Origin: Sphingomonas kyeonggiensis
Lineage (GTDB): Bacteria; Pseudomonadota; Alphaproteobacteria; Sphingomonadales; Sphingomonadaceae
Assembly: GCF_030812785.1 (NCBI RefSeq)
Contig: NZ_JAUSTJ010000002.1
Location: 62,001 to 126,000, forward strand
Direction of reading: 5' to 3'
Length of the DNA stretch: 64,000 nt
Shown piece after piece: positions 8,419-16,408 of the stretch. Each line of letters opens with the position of its first letter. The stretch's first letter is position 1. The position numbers and the translations under genes were made by a program. The notes beneath the pieces are model-generated. The model saw only the letters and a program-made list of their open reading frames with translations, was not told where the DNA came from and searched no databases.

Positions 8419-9231
8419 ATGCGCATCGCGATCGAGCACCGCACGACCTATCGCTTCTCGGAGCCCCAGGCCCGCATCGTCCAGATGCTGCGCCTCACCC
8501 CCTGCGACACCCAGGACCAGACGGTGGTGAGCTGGCTGGTCGGCGTCGATTGCGACGCCAGGCTGCGCGACGCGAGCGACGGCTATGGCAATGCAGTGAC
8601 CATGCTCTATGCCGAAGGTCCGATCGAGGCGCTCGACATCACCGTCACCGGCGAGGTGCTGACCAGCGAGTCCAGCGGCGTCGTGCGGGGCAGCGCCGAG
8701 TCGCTGCCGCCGCTCTACTATCTGCGCGCCACCCCGCGCACCAAGGCGAGCGACGCGCTGTTCGCCTTCGCGTCGGACAGCATCGGCGCCGGCAGGGATC
8801 CGCTGGAGCAGCTCCACGCGCTCAACGCCGCGCTCCACCAGCGCTTCCCCTGCGTGCCCGACCTGCCCGATGCCGGCTGCACCGCCGCCAAGGCATTCGA
8901 AGGCAGCCGTAAGGTCAGCTCGCGCGACGTCGCCCAGATGTTCATCGCCGCGGCGCGCGGCCTCGCGGTGCCGGCGCGCTACGTCTCCGGCTACCGCGCC
9001 GAGGAAGCCGCCCGCTCGGCCCCGCATGCCTGGGCCGAGGCGCAGGTCGAGGGGCTGGGCTGGGTCGGCTTCGATCCCTCGACCGGCCTCAGCCCCGACG
9101 AATCCTATGTCCGCGTCGCGATCGGCCTCGATGCTAGCGGCGCCGCGGCGACCGGCGGGATGCGCATCGGCCAGGGCCAGGAGCAACTGGCCGTCGATCT
9201 CCACGTCGATCAGCTGGGGGTGGAGGAATAA
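8419..9231 (+). CDS. Transglutaminase-like protein with Ser in place of catalytic Cys
   Basis: A 270-residue protein with the family's N-terminal beta domain (MRIAIEHRTTYRFSEPQARIVQMLRLTP) and a C-terminal transglutaminase/protease core. The core keeps its His (H203 in APHAWAEA) and Asp (D219 in WVGFDPSTG), and the strand VPARYVSGYRAEE. Where related proteins have G-V-C-x-D-x-A, this one reads KVSSRDVAQ (165-173), so the nucleophile Cys appears to be Ser (S168). It may be inactive, use Ser, or bind rather than cleave. It closes the CP-ATP-grasp/alpha-E module; in related clusters this protein is predicted to be a peptidase or amide-exchange partner. The start ATG 8419 is 8 bp after the alpha-E gene, preceded by AGGAGC. 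Confidence 0.87.
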   Translation: MRIAIEHRTTYRFSEPQARIVQMLRLTPCDTQDQTVVSWLVGVDCDARLRDASDGYGNAVTMLYAEGPIEALDITVTGEVLTSESSGVVRGSAESLPPLYYLRATPRTKASDALFAFASDSIGAGRDPLEQLHALNAALHQRFPCVPDLPDAGCTAAKAFEGSRKVSSRDVAQMFIAAARGLAVPARYVSGYRAEEAARSAPHAWAEAQVEGLGWVGFDPSTGLSPDESYVRVAIGLDASGAAATGGMRIGQGQEQLAVDLHVDQLGVEE

Positions 9232-9232
9232 A

Positions 9233-9377
9233 ATCCTCCCTCGCGAAGCGGGGGAGGGGGACCGCCGGAGAAGCCGGTGGTGGAGGGGGTCTGGCCTCAA
9301 GCGACGCCCATATGGAGAGCGGGTTTCCCCCTCCGTCGCGCTGCGCGCGCCACCTCCCCCGCTGTGCGAAGGAGGAT
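9233..9377. repeat. Large nested palindromic repeat, copy 2
   Basis: The left arm ATCCTCCCTCGC plus GGGGGAGGGGGACCGCC and GGTGGTGGAGGGGG is mirrored by CCCCCTCCGTCGC and CACCTCCCCCGC with GAAGGAGGAT. It matches the copy at 7314-7462 in the arms but not in the middle. It lies between the convergent transglutaminase-like and bpt genes. Confidence 0.85.
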
Positions 9378-9384
9378 CTAAGGA

Positions 9385-10170
9385 TCAGGCGAAGGCCGAA
9401 GCGTTCGCCGGCACCGGCATCGAGACGGCCATGTCCTCGTCCTCGAGCAGCGTCCAGCCATTGGGGCCGAGCACTTCGATCGGGCGGTAGCGCGTCTTGT
9501 ACGCCATCCGCTCGCTGCCCTTCACCCAATAGCCGAGATAGACATAGGGCAGGCCGGCGGCCTGGCTGCGCAGGATGTGCTCCATGATGATGAAGTTGCC
9601 TAGGCCCGGGCGGCTTTCCTCATCGGCCAGGAAGAAGCTGTAGATCATCGACAGGCCGTCGGCCTGCTGGTCGGTGATGCAGGCGCCGACCAGGCGGCCG
9701 CGCTCGCCGTTCACCGAAGGCTCGCGATATTCGATCACGTACGAGCTGACGGGCGACTGCTCGACCATGTCGGCATAGTCGTTCTCGTCCATCGCCGCCA
9801 TGCCGCCGCCCGGATGGCGGGCGCTGAGGTAACGATGAAGCAGGGCGAACTGCTCCTCGGTCGCCCAGGGCTTGCAGGCGGTGATTTCCAGGTCCGAATG
9901 GCGCTTCAGCAGCTTGCGCTGGCTGGCATTGGGCTTGAACTCGTCGGCGACGACGCGGACCGAGACGCAGGCGGTGCAGCCCGCGCAGCTCGGCCGGTAC
10001 GCGACCGACTGGCTGCGGCGAAAGCCGATGCGGCCCAGCGCGTCGTTCAACTCGCCGGCATGCTGTCCCGAAAGCTCGGTGAAGATCTTCCGCTCCTGGC
10101 GCCCCGGCAGATAGGGGCAGGGCGAGGGGCTGGTGACGAAGAACCGCGGAAAACGGGAAAGTGCAGTCAC
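9385..10170 (-). CDS. bpt: Aminoacyl-tRNA-protein transferase (Bpt/Ate family)
   Basis: A 261-residue protein starting with GTG at 10170. The N-terminal ATE domain has the Cys-rich signature [15 protein letters not shown], and the C-terminal domain has [25 protein letters not shown] and [23 protein letters not shown], the highly conserved GCN5-like core. The family transfers Leu (Bpt) or Arg from charged tRNA to N-terminal acidic residues, feeding the ClpS-ClpAP N-degron pathway. Most alphaproteobacterial members are annotated as arginyltransferase but several are leucyltransferases, so the amino acid used is not settled. It is convergent with the transglutaminase-like gene, and its upstream region contains CtrA-like half sites. 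Confidence 0.92.
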   Translation of the reverse strand: MTALSRFPRFFVTSPSPCPYLPGRQERKIFTELSGQHAGELNDALGRIGFRRSQSVAYRPSCAGCTACVSVRVVADEFKPNASQRKLLKRHSDLEITACKPWATEEQFALLHRYLSARHPGGGMAAMDENDYADMVEQSPVSSYVIEYREPSVNGERGRLVGACITDQQADGLSMIYSFFLADEESRPGLGNFIIMEHILRSQAAGLPYVYLGYWVKGSERMAYKTRYRPIEVLGPNGWTLLEDEDMAVSMPVPANASAFA

Positions 10171-10483
10171 CCCAAATGCCCCTTTGCTCCGGCCGTAACC
10201 TTGGCCCGATGCAAGGGACTATGCTGCGGTTCTCGAAGGATGAAAAGCTGCTTTACCATGAAAGAGAGTTAACGATTCACCACTTCCTCGGAGAGGGGGT
10301 GCGTTAACCATCGGGCCGCGGGATGCGCTGCCGATAAAGCGAAATCTGCCTGGTGCATCGATCATATCGAAGGCGGTGAATCGTGTGAATCCAGCGACGA
10401 CTCGGTTCGTCGCACGTGCGATTCATTTCGTCGGTTTATCGCGACTCGCGGACTCCTGCCGAGTCGCTGGGATTAAGCCCTCT
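10171..10483. promoter_or_regulatory. Gene-free gap with GANTC cluster and CtrA-like half sites
   Basis: I see no credible gene in this part of the 648-bp gap between bpt and ilvA. It holds a TTAACCAT half site (10304-10311), a GATTC at 10274, then seven GANTC sites within 88 bp (10378, 10387, 10399, 10420, 10443, 10451, 10461). Two hairpins lie in the cluster: GCGACGA/TCGTCGC (10394-10413) and GCGACTCG/CGAGTCGC (10441-10467). GANTC is the CcrM methylation site in alphaproteobacteria, so methylation-sensitive control of bpt or of an unannotated RNA is an inference. Confidence 0.55.
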
Positions 10484-10594
10484 AAAGCCCCTCCCCTTCA
10501 GGGGAGGGGTTTGGGGTGGGGCATGTATCTCACCGAGACCGAGGGCGCGTTGACAGCCCCCACCCCAACCCCTCCCCTGAAGGGGAGGGGCTTT
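10484..10594 (+). repeat. Palindromic half of composite dispersed element, copy A
   Basis: AAAGCCCCTCCCC/GGGGAGGGG with TTTGGGGTGGGG, mirrored by CCCCACCCCAA and CCCTCCCCT/AGGGGAGGGGCTTT. It is followed after 6 bp by the 193-bp unit at 10601-10793, the same arrangement as in copy B on the other strand (24735-25072). Confidence 0.8.
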
Positions 10595-10600
10595 GCGTTG

Positions 10601-10793
10601 TTGCAAAATAGGATTCCGCCTGCTTGGCTCAGCCGTCTTCGGACCGCTCTTTGACCGGTAGGAAATATAGGATCGCCCGCGCGCACGGATGCTGCGCGGC
10701 GACCGCCACACCACCCCTTCAGTGTACGACCTTCGCAATCTTGGCCGCCGAAAAACCAGGCTTTGGCGTGTACTTCGTGTCCTTTGCCGAGTC
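10601..10793 (+). repeat. 193-bp dispersed repeat unit, copy A
   Basis: It begins TTGCAAAATAGGATT and ends CTTTGCCGAGTC. The second copy (24735-24927, minus strand) is exactly the same length and, by hand alignment, about 83% identical (32 differences). A shared open frame exists, but most differences change the amino acid, so I do not call it a gene. Its first 24 bases recur at 59051-59074. Confidence 0.8.
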
Positions 10794-10818
10794 CCGCCGC
10801 GCGCCTGGATAGGAAACG

Positions 10819-12063
10819 TCAGGCCAGCTCGACCAGCTGCACCTCGTACTGCGCGCGGCGCAGCGCAGTCATCAGCCGGTCGAGATGGTCGCGGTCGCGC
10901 GTCTCGCACTCCACGTCCAGGCTCAGGCCCTTGGCGGGGAGGTTGGTGAAGATGCGCTGGTGCGACAGCTCGAGGATGTTGACCGAGAGCTGCTCGAAGA
11001 TCTGCGCCACCTTGTAGAGCGCGCCCGGCCGGTCCTGCAGGCGGATGCGCAGCCGCGCCATCCGGCCCGAGCGGGCGAGGTCGCGCAGCAGCACATAGGC
11101 GAGCAGCCGCGGGTCGATGTTGCCGCCGCACAGGATGATGCCCACGGTCCGGCCCTTGAAGCGCTGCGGCTCGGAGAGCAAAGCGGCCAGGCCGGCGGCG
11201 CCGGCGCCCTCGACCACGGTCTTCTCGATCTGGAGCAGCAGGCTGACCGACTCTTCCAGCCGGCGCTCGCTGACCAGCATGATGTCGTCGACCAGCGCCT
11301 CGACCAGCTTCGAGGTGATGCCGCCCGGCTCCTTCACCGCGATGCCCTCGGCCAGCGTGTCGCCGGCGCAGGGCATGTCGGTGTGGTGCACCCGGTTGTA
11401 CATCGACGGGTAGAGCTCGGCCTGCACGCCGATCACTTCGATGTTGCGCCCGTCGGACTTGGCGACCGTCGCGCAGCCCGAGATCAGGCCGCCGCCGCCG
11501 ATCGGGATCACCAGCGTGTCGATCTCCGGCACGTCCTCGAGCATCTCGAGCGCGACCGTGCCCTGGCCGGCGATGATGCGGGGATCGTCGAACGGATGGA
11601 CGAAGGTGAAGCCATGCTCGGCCTCGAGCTTGCGGCTGTGCGCATAGGCGGCGTCGAACGTCTCGCCTTCCAGGATGACGTTGGCGCCGTGATGCTCGGT
11701 CTGGGTGACCTTCACGATCGGCGTGTTCTTGGGCATCACGATCGTGCTCGGGATGCCGAGCCTTGTGGCGTGATAGGCCAGGCCCTGGGCATGGTTGCCG
11801 GCCGATGCGGCGATCACGCCCTTGGCGCGCGCCGCCTCGTCGAGCTGGAGCAGCGTGTTGAGCGCGCCGCGCTCCTTGTATGCGGCGGTGAACTGCAGGT
11901 TCTCGAACTTGAGGTAGACCGTCGCGCCGGTCAGCTCCGACAGCGTCTTGCTCACCAGCGTCGGCGTCCGCACGATCTGTCCCATGACGCGCTTCTGCGC
12001 GGCTCGGACGTCATCGATCGAAACGGACAGCGGCGTGTTCGCCGGGAGGGTCTTGGTGGCCAT
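10819..12063 (-). CDS. ilvA: Threonine ammonia-lyase with ACT domain
   Basis: A 414-residue PLP enzyme that deaminates threonine to 2-oxobutanoate, the first step toward isoleucine. The PLP Lys is K63 in FTAAYKERGA; the phosphate-binding Gly loop is PIGGGGLISG (187-196); SAGNHAQG (88-95) binds the substrate. From about residue 335 there is a single ACT domain (GRMARLRIRLQDRPGALYKV). This short form, with one ACT domain, resembles the catabolic/biodegradative type rather than the two-ACT E. coli IlvA, so effector behaviour is uncertain. It starts at ATG 12063 and diverges from the amidohydrolase gene across 126 bp. Confidence 0.92.
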   Translation of the reverse strand: MATKTLPANTPLSVSIDDVRAAQKRVMGQIVRTPTLVSKTLSELTGATVYLKFENLQFTAAYKERGALNTLLQLDEAARAKGVIAASAGNHAQGLAYHATRLGIPSTIVMPKNTPIVKVTQTEHHGANVILEGETFDAAYAHSRKLEAEHGFTFVHPFDDPRIIAGQGTVALEMLEDVPEIDTLVIPIGGGGLISGCATVAKSDGRNIEVIGVQAELYPSMYNRVHHTDMPCAGDTLAEGIAVKEPGGITSKLVEALVDDIMLVSERRLEESVSLLLQIEKTVVEGAGAAGLAALLSEPQRFKGRTVGIILCGGNIDPRLLAYVLLRDLARSGRMARLRIRLQDRPGALYKVAQIFEQLSVNILELSHQRIFTNLPAKGLSLDVECETRDRDHLDRLMTALRRAQYEVQLVELA

Positions 12064-12189
12064 AGAATCGCCCGCCTAGACCATCTCGCGGCGAGGGGAA
12101 ACCACGCTTCTGCAACCAGAGCCATGTTCAGGGGGCATGAAGGCGCGCCATCTGGCGCGGCGGGGGAACAGGCCCTATGCCCTGCGGCC

Positions 12190-13845
12190 ATGCTGAAGCG
12201 CCTCCTGCGGCCGTTCGCCGCGCTCGCCCTCCTCCTCGCGCCCGTTGCCGCCCTGGCGGACGGGCTGATTGACAATGTCAACGGCATGACGCTGGACGAG
12301 AAGGGCGACGTGGTCCGCTTCACCGGCATATTGTTCAACCGCGACGGCAAGATCACCCAGATCCTGACCCGCGAGGACAAGCGGCCCAAGAAGGTCGAGT
12401 GGAAGCTCGACATGGGCGGCAAGACCATGCTCCCCGGCATGATCGACGCGCATGGCCATGTCATGGGGCTGGGCTCGCAGCTGATGCTGCTCGACTTGTC
12501 GGGCACCACCTCGCTCGAAGAGGCGCTGGCCAAGATCAAGGCCTATGCGGACGCCAACCCGACCAAGTGGATCCTCGGCGGCGGCTGGAACCAGGAGACC
12601 TGGAAGCTCGGCCGCTTTCCGACCGCCGCGGAGCTCGACAAGGTGGTGAGCGACCGGCCGGTCTGGCTCGAGCGGGTCGATGGCCATGCCGCCTGGGCGA
12701 ACAGCCGCGCGATCCAGATCGCCGGCGTCACCGCCGCCAACAAGGACACCAATGGCGGCCGCATCGAGCGCGACGCCAAGGGGGCGCCGGCGGGCGTGTT
12801 CGTCGATGGCGCGATGGGGTTGGTCGACAAGTTCATCCCCAAGCCCACGCCCCGGGAGAGGAACGCCGCCTTCCTCGCCGCGCAGGACAGGCTGCTTTCG
12901 CTCGGCATCACCGCCAGCGCCGACATGGGCACCACCACCGACGACTGGCTCACTTATCGCCGCATCGCCGATATCGGCCAGCTCCGCATGCGGATCATGA
13001 GCTATGCGCACGGCGTCGAGACGGCGCTGCAGGTGGCGGGGCAGGGGCCCACGCCATGGCTCTATGGCGACAAGCTGCGGATGGGCGGGATCAAGCTCTA
13101 TGCCGATGGCGCGCTGGGCAGCCGCGGTGCCTGGCTCAAGGCCGACTATAGCGACGCGCCGGGGAACAAGGGCCTGGGTTTCCTCACCGACGACCAGCTG
13201 CTCAACCTGATGACCCGCGGCGCGATGGACGGCTTCCAGATCGCCGTCCATGCAATCGGCGACCGCGCCAATGGCCAGGTGCTCGATGCGGTCGAGGTGC
13301 TGTCGGACACCTACAAGGACGATCGCCGCTGGCGGATCGAGCATGCCCAGATCGTCGATCCCAAGGACCTGCCGCGCTTCGCCAAGCTGGGCGTGATCGC
13401 CTCGATGCAGCCGGTCCACCAGACCAGCGACATGAACATGGCCGAGGCGCGGCTGGGCAAGGACCGGCTGGCGGGCGCCTATGCCTGGAAGACGATGCTC
13501 AAGGACGGCACCCACATCGCCTTCGGTTCGGACTATCCGGTCGAGAGCCCCGATCCGTGGGCCGGCTGGGCAGTGAGTTTCACCCGGACCGACGCCAATG
13601 GCCAGCCGTTCGGCGGCTGGCGGATCGAGGAGGCGGTGACCCGCGAACAGGGCTGGGCGGGCTTCACCACTGGCGCCGCCTGGGCGGGCTTCGCCGAGAA
13701 CCTGATCGGCCGCCTCGCACCGGGCATGCGCGCCGACTTCATCATCGTCGACCGCGACCCGCTGCTCGCCGCCCCGGCCGATCTGCGCCGCACCCAGGTG
13801 CTCGAGACCTGGGTCGGCGGCGCGCGGGTCTATGTGAAGAAGTAG
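12190..13845 (+). CDS. Exported amidohydrolase family 3 protein (YtcJ-like)
   Basis: A 551-residue protein starting at ATG 12190, with a signal peptide ending near PVAALA. The frame upstream is open only because it runs opposite ilvA. Metal-binding features of the amidohydrolase TIM barrel are present: HxH at H88/H90 in MIDAHGHVMG, GIKLYADGALGSRGAWL, QIAVHAIGDRA, RIEHAQIV and FGSDYPVESPDPW. These place it in the YtcJ/AidP-like subgroup, which hydrolyses amide or N-acyl bonds; the substrate is unknown. The HPP gene starts 1 bp after its stop, suggesting one transcript. Confidence 0.87.
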   Translation: MLKRLLRPFAALALLLAPVAALADGLIDNVNGMTLDEKGDVVRFTGILFNRDGKITQILTREDKRPKKVEWKLDMGGKTMLPGMIDAHGHVMGLGSQLMLLDLSGTTSLEEALAKIKAYADANPTKWILGGGWNQETWKLGRFPTAAELDKVVSDRPVWLERVDGHAAWANSRAIQIAGVTAANKDTNGGRIERDAKGAPAGVFVDGAMGLVDKFIPKPTPRERNAAFLAAQDRLLSLGITASADMGTTTDDWLTYRRIADIGQLRMRIMSYAHGVETALQVAGQGPTPWLYGDKLRMGGIKLYADGALGSRGAWLKADYSDAPGNKGLGFLTDDQLLNLMTRGAMDGFQIAVHAIGDRANGQVLDAVEVLSDTYKDDRRWRIEHAQIVDPKDLPRFAKLGVIASMQPVHQTSDMNMAEARLGKDRLAGAYAWKTMLKDGTHIAFGSDYPVESPDPWAGWAVSFTRTDANGQPFGGWRIEEAVTREQGWAGFTTGAAWAGFAENLIGRLAPGMRADFIIVDRDPLLAAPADLRRTQVLETWVGGARVYVKK

Positions 13846-13846
13846 G

Positions 13847-14524
13847 ATGACTGCCGCACTGCTGAGGCTGCGCCTGCTGGCGGGCGCCAACTGGCGCGAG
13901 CGGGCCGTCGCCGCACTGGGCGCGGCGCTCGCCACCGGCATTGCCGGCTATGTCAGCACGCTGGTCGCCGGCCAGCATGCCGCTTTGCTCCTCGCCGCGC
14001 CGATCGGCGCCTCGGCGGTAATCCTGTTCGCAGTGCCGTCGAGCCCGCTTGGCCAGCCCTGGCCGGTGATCGGCGGCACGATCGTGTCGGTCGCCTGCAG
14101 CATTTTTGCGGCCCAGACGCTCGGCCACGGCGCGCTTGCCGCGGCGGTGGCGGTCGGGCTGTCGATCGTCGCAATGTCGGTGCTGCGCTGCCTGCACCCG
14201 CCCGGCGGCGGCTGCGCACTGCTCGCGGTGGTGGGGAGCCCCGAGCTGCTGGCCAAGGGCTATTGGTTCGCGCTGGTGCCCGGCGGGCTCAACGCGCTCC
14301 TGCTCGTGCTGGTCGGCTATGTCTTCCACCGCTATTCGGGGCACAGCTATCCGCACCGCCCGGTGCCCGTCCCTGCCGACCCACGCATCCTGGCCGAGGA
14401 TATCGACGCGGCGCTCGCTGAAGCGCACGAGACCTTCGACATCAGCCCCGAGGACCTGGCGGCGCTGCTCGAAGCGGCTGAGCGCCATGCCATCGCTCGC
14501 CGCAAGCAGGCGAAGCGCCGATAA
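13847..14524 (+). CDS. HPP-family integral membrane protein
   Basis: A 225-residue protein with four or five hydrophobic segments in residues 20-165 and the motif that names the family, LHPPGGGCALLAVVG. HPP proteins are poorly characterised; some plant and cyanobacterial members are linked to nitrite transport. Many bacterial members carry CBS domains, but here the C-terminus is a short charged helical tail (EDIDAALAEAHETFDISPEDL) instead. Its ATG lies 2 bases after the amidohydrolase stop. It is convergent with ctrA, with a hairpin terminator between. Confidence 0.8.
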   Translation: MTAALLRLRLLAGANWRERAVAALGAALATGIAGYVSTLVAGQHAALLLAAPIGASAVILFAVPSSPLGQPWPVIGGTIVSVACSIFAAQTLGHGALAAAVAVGLSIVAMSVLRCLHPPGGGCALLAVVGSPELLAKGYWFALVPGGLNALLLVLVGYVFHRYSGHSYPHRPVPVPADPRILAEDIDAALAEAHETFDISPEDLAALLEAAERHAIARRKQAKRR

Positions 14525-14525
14525 A

Positions 14526-14558
14526 GGAAAGGCCGCGATCTTGCGGACCGCGGCCTCT
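14526..14558 (-). terminator. Hairpin terminator between HPP gene and ctrA
   Basis: Stem AGGCCGCG/CGCGGCCT with a T-rich tail on the minus strand (CTTTCCTTTAT), so it best serves ctrA. On the plus strand the tail is only moderately T-rich. Confidence 0.65.
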
Positions 14559-14581
14559 TCTACCCCCGTAGAACTTGTGCG

Positions 14582-15295
14582 TCAGGCGACGGCCGAAACC
14601 GGCTCGTGCTCCTCGGCGCCGTCCGGCTCGCGCAGCACATAGCCGCGGCCCCAGACGGTCTCGATGTAATTGTCGCCATCGCATGCCATGCTCAGCTTCT
14701 TGCGCAGCTTGCAGATGAACACGTCGATGATCTTGAGCTCGGGCTCGTCCATGCCGCCATAAAGGTGGTTGAGGAACATTTCCTTGGTGAGCGTCGTGCC
14801 CTTGCGGAGCGAGAGCAGCTCCAGCATCGCATATTCCTTGCCGGTCAGGTGCACGCGGGCACCGTCGACCTCGACCGTCTTCGCGTCGAGATTGACCGCC
14901 AGCTTGCCGGTGCGGATGACCGACTGGCTATGGCCCTTCGAGCGGCGGACGACCGCATGGATGCGGGCAACCAGCTCTTCGCGGTGGAAGGGCTTGGTCA
15001 CGTAGTCGTCGGCACCGAAGCCGAACGAACGCACTTTGGAATCCATCTCGTTGATGCCCGAAAGGATCAGCACCGGCGTCTGCACGCGGGCGACGCGGAC
15101 CTTCTTCAGGACGTCATACCCGTGCATGTCGGGCAGGTTCAGGTCGAGCAGGATGATGTCGTAATCATAGAGCTTGGCCAGGTCCAAGCCCTCCTCGCCG
15201 AGGTCCGTCGTATAGACGTTGAAGCCCTCGGTCGTGAGCATCAGCTCGATCGCCTTGGCAGTGCTCGGCTCGTCTTCGATCAGCAGCACGCGCAT
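14582..15295 (-). CDS. ctrA: Cell-cycle master response regulator CtrA
   Basis: A 237-residue OmpR-type response regulator starting at ATG 15295 ([10 protein letters not shown]); the longer frame to 15343 adds an unlikely leader. The receiver has the phospho-acceptor D51 in [17 protein letters not shown] and the conserved [19 protein letters not shown]. The winged-helix domain contains [32 protein letters not shown] and [17 protein letters not shown], which are diagnostic for CtrA. CtrA controls division, motility and, in some alphaproteobacteria, gene transfer agents. Its upstream region has a CtrA-like box and seven GANTC sites, consistent with autoregulation and CcrM/GcrA control. Confidence 0.96.
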   Translation of the reverse strand: MRVLLIEDEPSTAKAIELMLTTEGFNVYTTDLGEEGLDLAKLYDYDIILLDLNLPDMHGYDVLKKVRVARVQTPVLILSGINEMDSKVRSFGFGADDYVTKPFHREELVARIHAVVRRSKGHSQSVIRTGKLAVNLDAKTVEVDGARVHLTGKEYAMLELLSLRKGTTLTKEMFLNHLYGGMDEPELKIIDVFICKLRKKLSMACDGDNYIETVWGRGYVLREPDGAEEHEPVSAVA

Positions 15296-15471
15296 CGTCA
15301 AAGTCCCCTTGCCCGCAGGCTGCCTTGCCCCAATGAAAGGCATGCCTCGGACGATTCATTAACCTAAGCGTGTCTGAAGGCAAAAGGTTAATTTCTCCCT
15401 AACCGGCCTGACTCCACGAGTCGTAGGGAATCTACCTATGCGAGGACTCAGAACCGTTACGGAGTCGAGTC
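15296..15471 (-). promoter_or_regulatory. ctrA promoter region with GANTC cluster and CtrA box
   Basis: Seven GANTC sites fall at 15353, 15410, 15418, 15428, 15445, 15462 and 15467. A near-consensus CtrA box, TTAATTTCTCCCTAAC (TTAA-N7-CTAA), lies at 15388-15403, and a TTAACC half site at 15359-15364. The last two GANTC sites lie inside the end of the LysR gene. Control by CtrA and CcrM methylation is known for ctrA in Caulobacter and is inferred here. Confidence 0.75.
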
Positions 15472-16386
15472 ATTCCGGTGGAATTCCCCACAGGTTTTGC
15501 GCAGCCGGTCCGACAGGAACTCGATCAGCACCTCGACGCGTGCGGGGCGCAAGGTGCCCGGCGGCGTTAACAAATGCAGGCCGGCAGCACTGACCGACCA
15601 GTCCTCCAGCACCGCCTCCAGTTTACCATTTGCGAGCTCCTGCCCGATCAGGAAGTCCGGCAGCCGTGCGATGCCCAGGCCGGCGCACAAAGCGGGGATC
15701 ATCGCATCGCCGCTGTCGGTGCGGATCGGCCCGTCGATACGCACCGCGGCCTCTTCGCCGCCCGCCTTGCGGAAGCGCCAGACGTCGGGATTTGCGGTGT
15801 TGGTATAGGCGAAGCAGGCGTGGTGGGCGAGGTCAGCGGGATGGCGCGGGCGGCCATGCTTGTCGAAATAGTCGGGCGAACCCACGATGTGCGACACGAC
15901 CGGTCCCAGCCGGCGGGCGCGCAGCGAGCTGTCGGGCAGCTCGGCGATGCGCAGCGCGATGTCGATGCCCTCGCCGACGATGTCGATGAACGCGTCGGAC
16001 AGGCGCAGCTCGACCTTGATGCCCGGATAGAGCTTCATGAAGTCCGCCAGCACCGGGGACACCGCCTGGATGCCGAAGGTGAGCGGTGCGGCCAGGCGGA
16101 CCAGTCCGGCGGGCGCGCTCGCGGATTCGAAGGCGGCCTCTTCCGCTGCCTGGCCTTCGTTGAGGATGCGCTGGGCATGGTCCGCCAGGCTGCGGCCGCT
16201 GTCGGTGAGTGTCAGCCGGCGCGAGGTGCGGTGGAACAGGGTGGTGCCAAGACGCCCCTCCAGCCGGGTGATCGCCTTGGATACGGTCGCCTTGGAAACC
16301 GCCAGCGCGTCCGCCGCGCCAGAGAAGGAACGGTGCTCGACCACCGCGGCGAAGACGGCCCAGGCCTCGAAATCAGGTAGCTTCAT
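15457..16386 (-). CDS. LysR-family transcriptional regulator
   Basis: A 309-residue LysR regulator: the N-terminal helix-turn-helix is FAAVVEHRSFSGAADALAVSKATVSKAITRLEGRLGTTLFHRTSRRLTLTDSG, within residues 12-65, and a periplasmic-binding-like effector domain follows (GLVRLAAPLTFGI onward). It resembles the CrgA/DsdC-like group often placed beside pirin and WrbA genes, which lie divergently 750 bp away (17140-18483). Regulation of that pair is likely but inferred. The small exported protein gene 16409-16993 lies just upstream on the same strand. Its stop at 15457 is inside the GANTC-rich ctrA control region. Confidence 0.88.
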   Translation of the reverse strand: MKLPDFEAWAVFAAVVEHRSFSGAADALAVSKATVSKAITRLEGRLGTTLFHRTSRRLTLTDSGRSLADHAQRILNEGQAAEEAAFESASAPAGLVRLAAPLTFGIQAVSPVLADFMKLYPGIKVELRLSDAFIDIVGEGIDIALRIAELPDSSLRARRLGPVVSHIVGSPDYFDKHGRPRHPADLAHHACFAYTNTANPDVWRFRKAGGEEAAVRIDGPIRTDSGDAMIPALCAGLGIARLPDFLIGQELANGKLEAVLEDWSVSAAGLHLLTPPGTLRPARVEVLIEFLSDRLRKTCGEFHRNDSTP

Positions 16387-16408
16387 TGATTGGGTCTCCG
16401 GCGGTCGT

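Noticed and set aside
10624..10812. Open frame shared by both copies of the 193-bp repeat (ending GVYFVSFAES)
   Set aside because: Comparing the copies codon by codon, most differences change the amino acid and few are silent, and there is no consistent start codon or ribosome site. Repeat of non-coding nature is more likely than a gene.
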